Positions 16,154 through 16,208 of a stretch of DNA of 16,208 nt are shown here, piece by piece. Each line of letters starts with the position of its first letter. The first letter of the stretch is position 1. The DNA lies in the NCBI GenBank assembly GCA_964537965.1, contig CAZIDB010000106.1, positions 1 through 16,208 on the forward strand, written 5' to 3'. Made by a program: the position numbers and the translations under genes. Under the pieces are notes generated by a model. The model did no database searches and was not told the DNA's origin. It saw only the letters and a list, made by a program, of their open reading frames with translations. Origin of the DNA: SURF-24 sp964537965 (GTDB lineage Bacteria > Bacteroidota > Ignavibacteria > Ignavibacteriales > SURF-24).

Positions 16154-16208
16154 CTATAACCTTACATTAAAACCGGGAATTATAAATTGAACGCCAGAAC
16201 CGGCAGTT
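16154..16208 (-). CDS. Possible C-terminal fragment of an upstream gene running off the window
   Basis: Reading in from the right edge on the minus strand gives 17 codons and a TAG stop at 16154-16156: TAGSGVQFIIPGFNVRL. The alternating Gly/hydrophobic pattern resembles the last strand of an outer-membrane beta-barrel. The two other minus-strand frames also stop within the segment and give less protein-like peptides. The fragment is too short to name a family, and the frame could be chance. Confidence 0.35.
   Translation of the reverse strand, partial: TAGSGVQFIIPGFNVRL

Overview
The window is AT-rich chromosomal DNA with densely packed housekeeping genes. It most likely comes from an Ignavibacteria-type member of the Bacteroidota/Chlorobi group. 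The best clue is the C-terminus of the large secreted protein at 5614-8559. It has the type IX secretion sorting-domain layout, with a 'QNYPNPFNPNTTIEYSLP' opening typical of that lineage. A TIGR02094-type alpha-glucan phosphorylase and a dedicated glutaminyl-tRNA synthetase are compatible with this. No tRNA or rRNA gene, CRISPR array, transposase, integrase or phage gene is visible.

Layout, left to right. A metallo-beta-lactamase/beta-CASP RNA nuclease (minus) diverges from a small OsmC-family peroxidase-like gene (plus), which ends in a hairpin terminator. A convergent minus-strand operon follows: alpha-glucan phosphorylase, then a protein of unknown function starting 5 nt after it. Behind a strong intrinsic terminator lies a 981-residue exported protein with a type IX sorting domain (minus). 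It diverges from a 781-residue hybrid histidine-kinase-like protein with three receiver domains (plus), whose kinase core lacks the phospho-acceptor histidine and other key residues. After another intrinsic terminator comes gltX (plus). It converges with a minus-strand cluster of glnS, a SatD-like protein with a C-terminal helix-turn-helix, and a DUF3307-type membrane protein.

The most interesting parts are two. (1) The SatD-like/DUF3307 pair: the N-terminal domain of the SatD-like protein reads like a class III nucleotide cyclase palm, with two aspartates 44 residues apart, fused to a helix-turn-helix. Four copies of the 8-mer ACAAGCTT lie within 76 bp at and just after its 3' end, in front of the membrane-protein gene. 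(2) The three-receiver hybrid pseudokinase. Both are readings of motifs in the sequence and have not been tested against databases.

About 190 bases separate glnS from the last visible coding fragment, which runs off the right edge. No gene-free stretch exceeds 300 bases.
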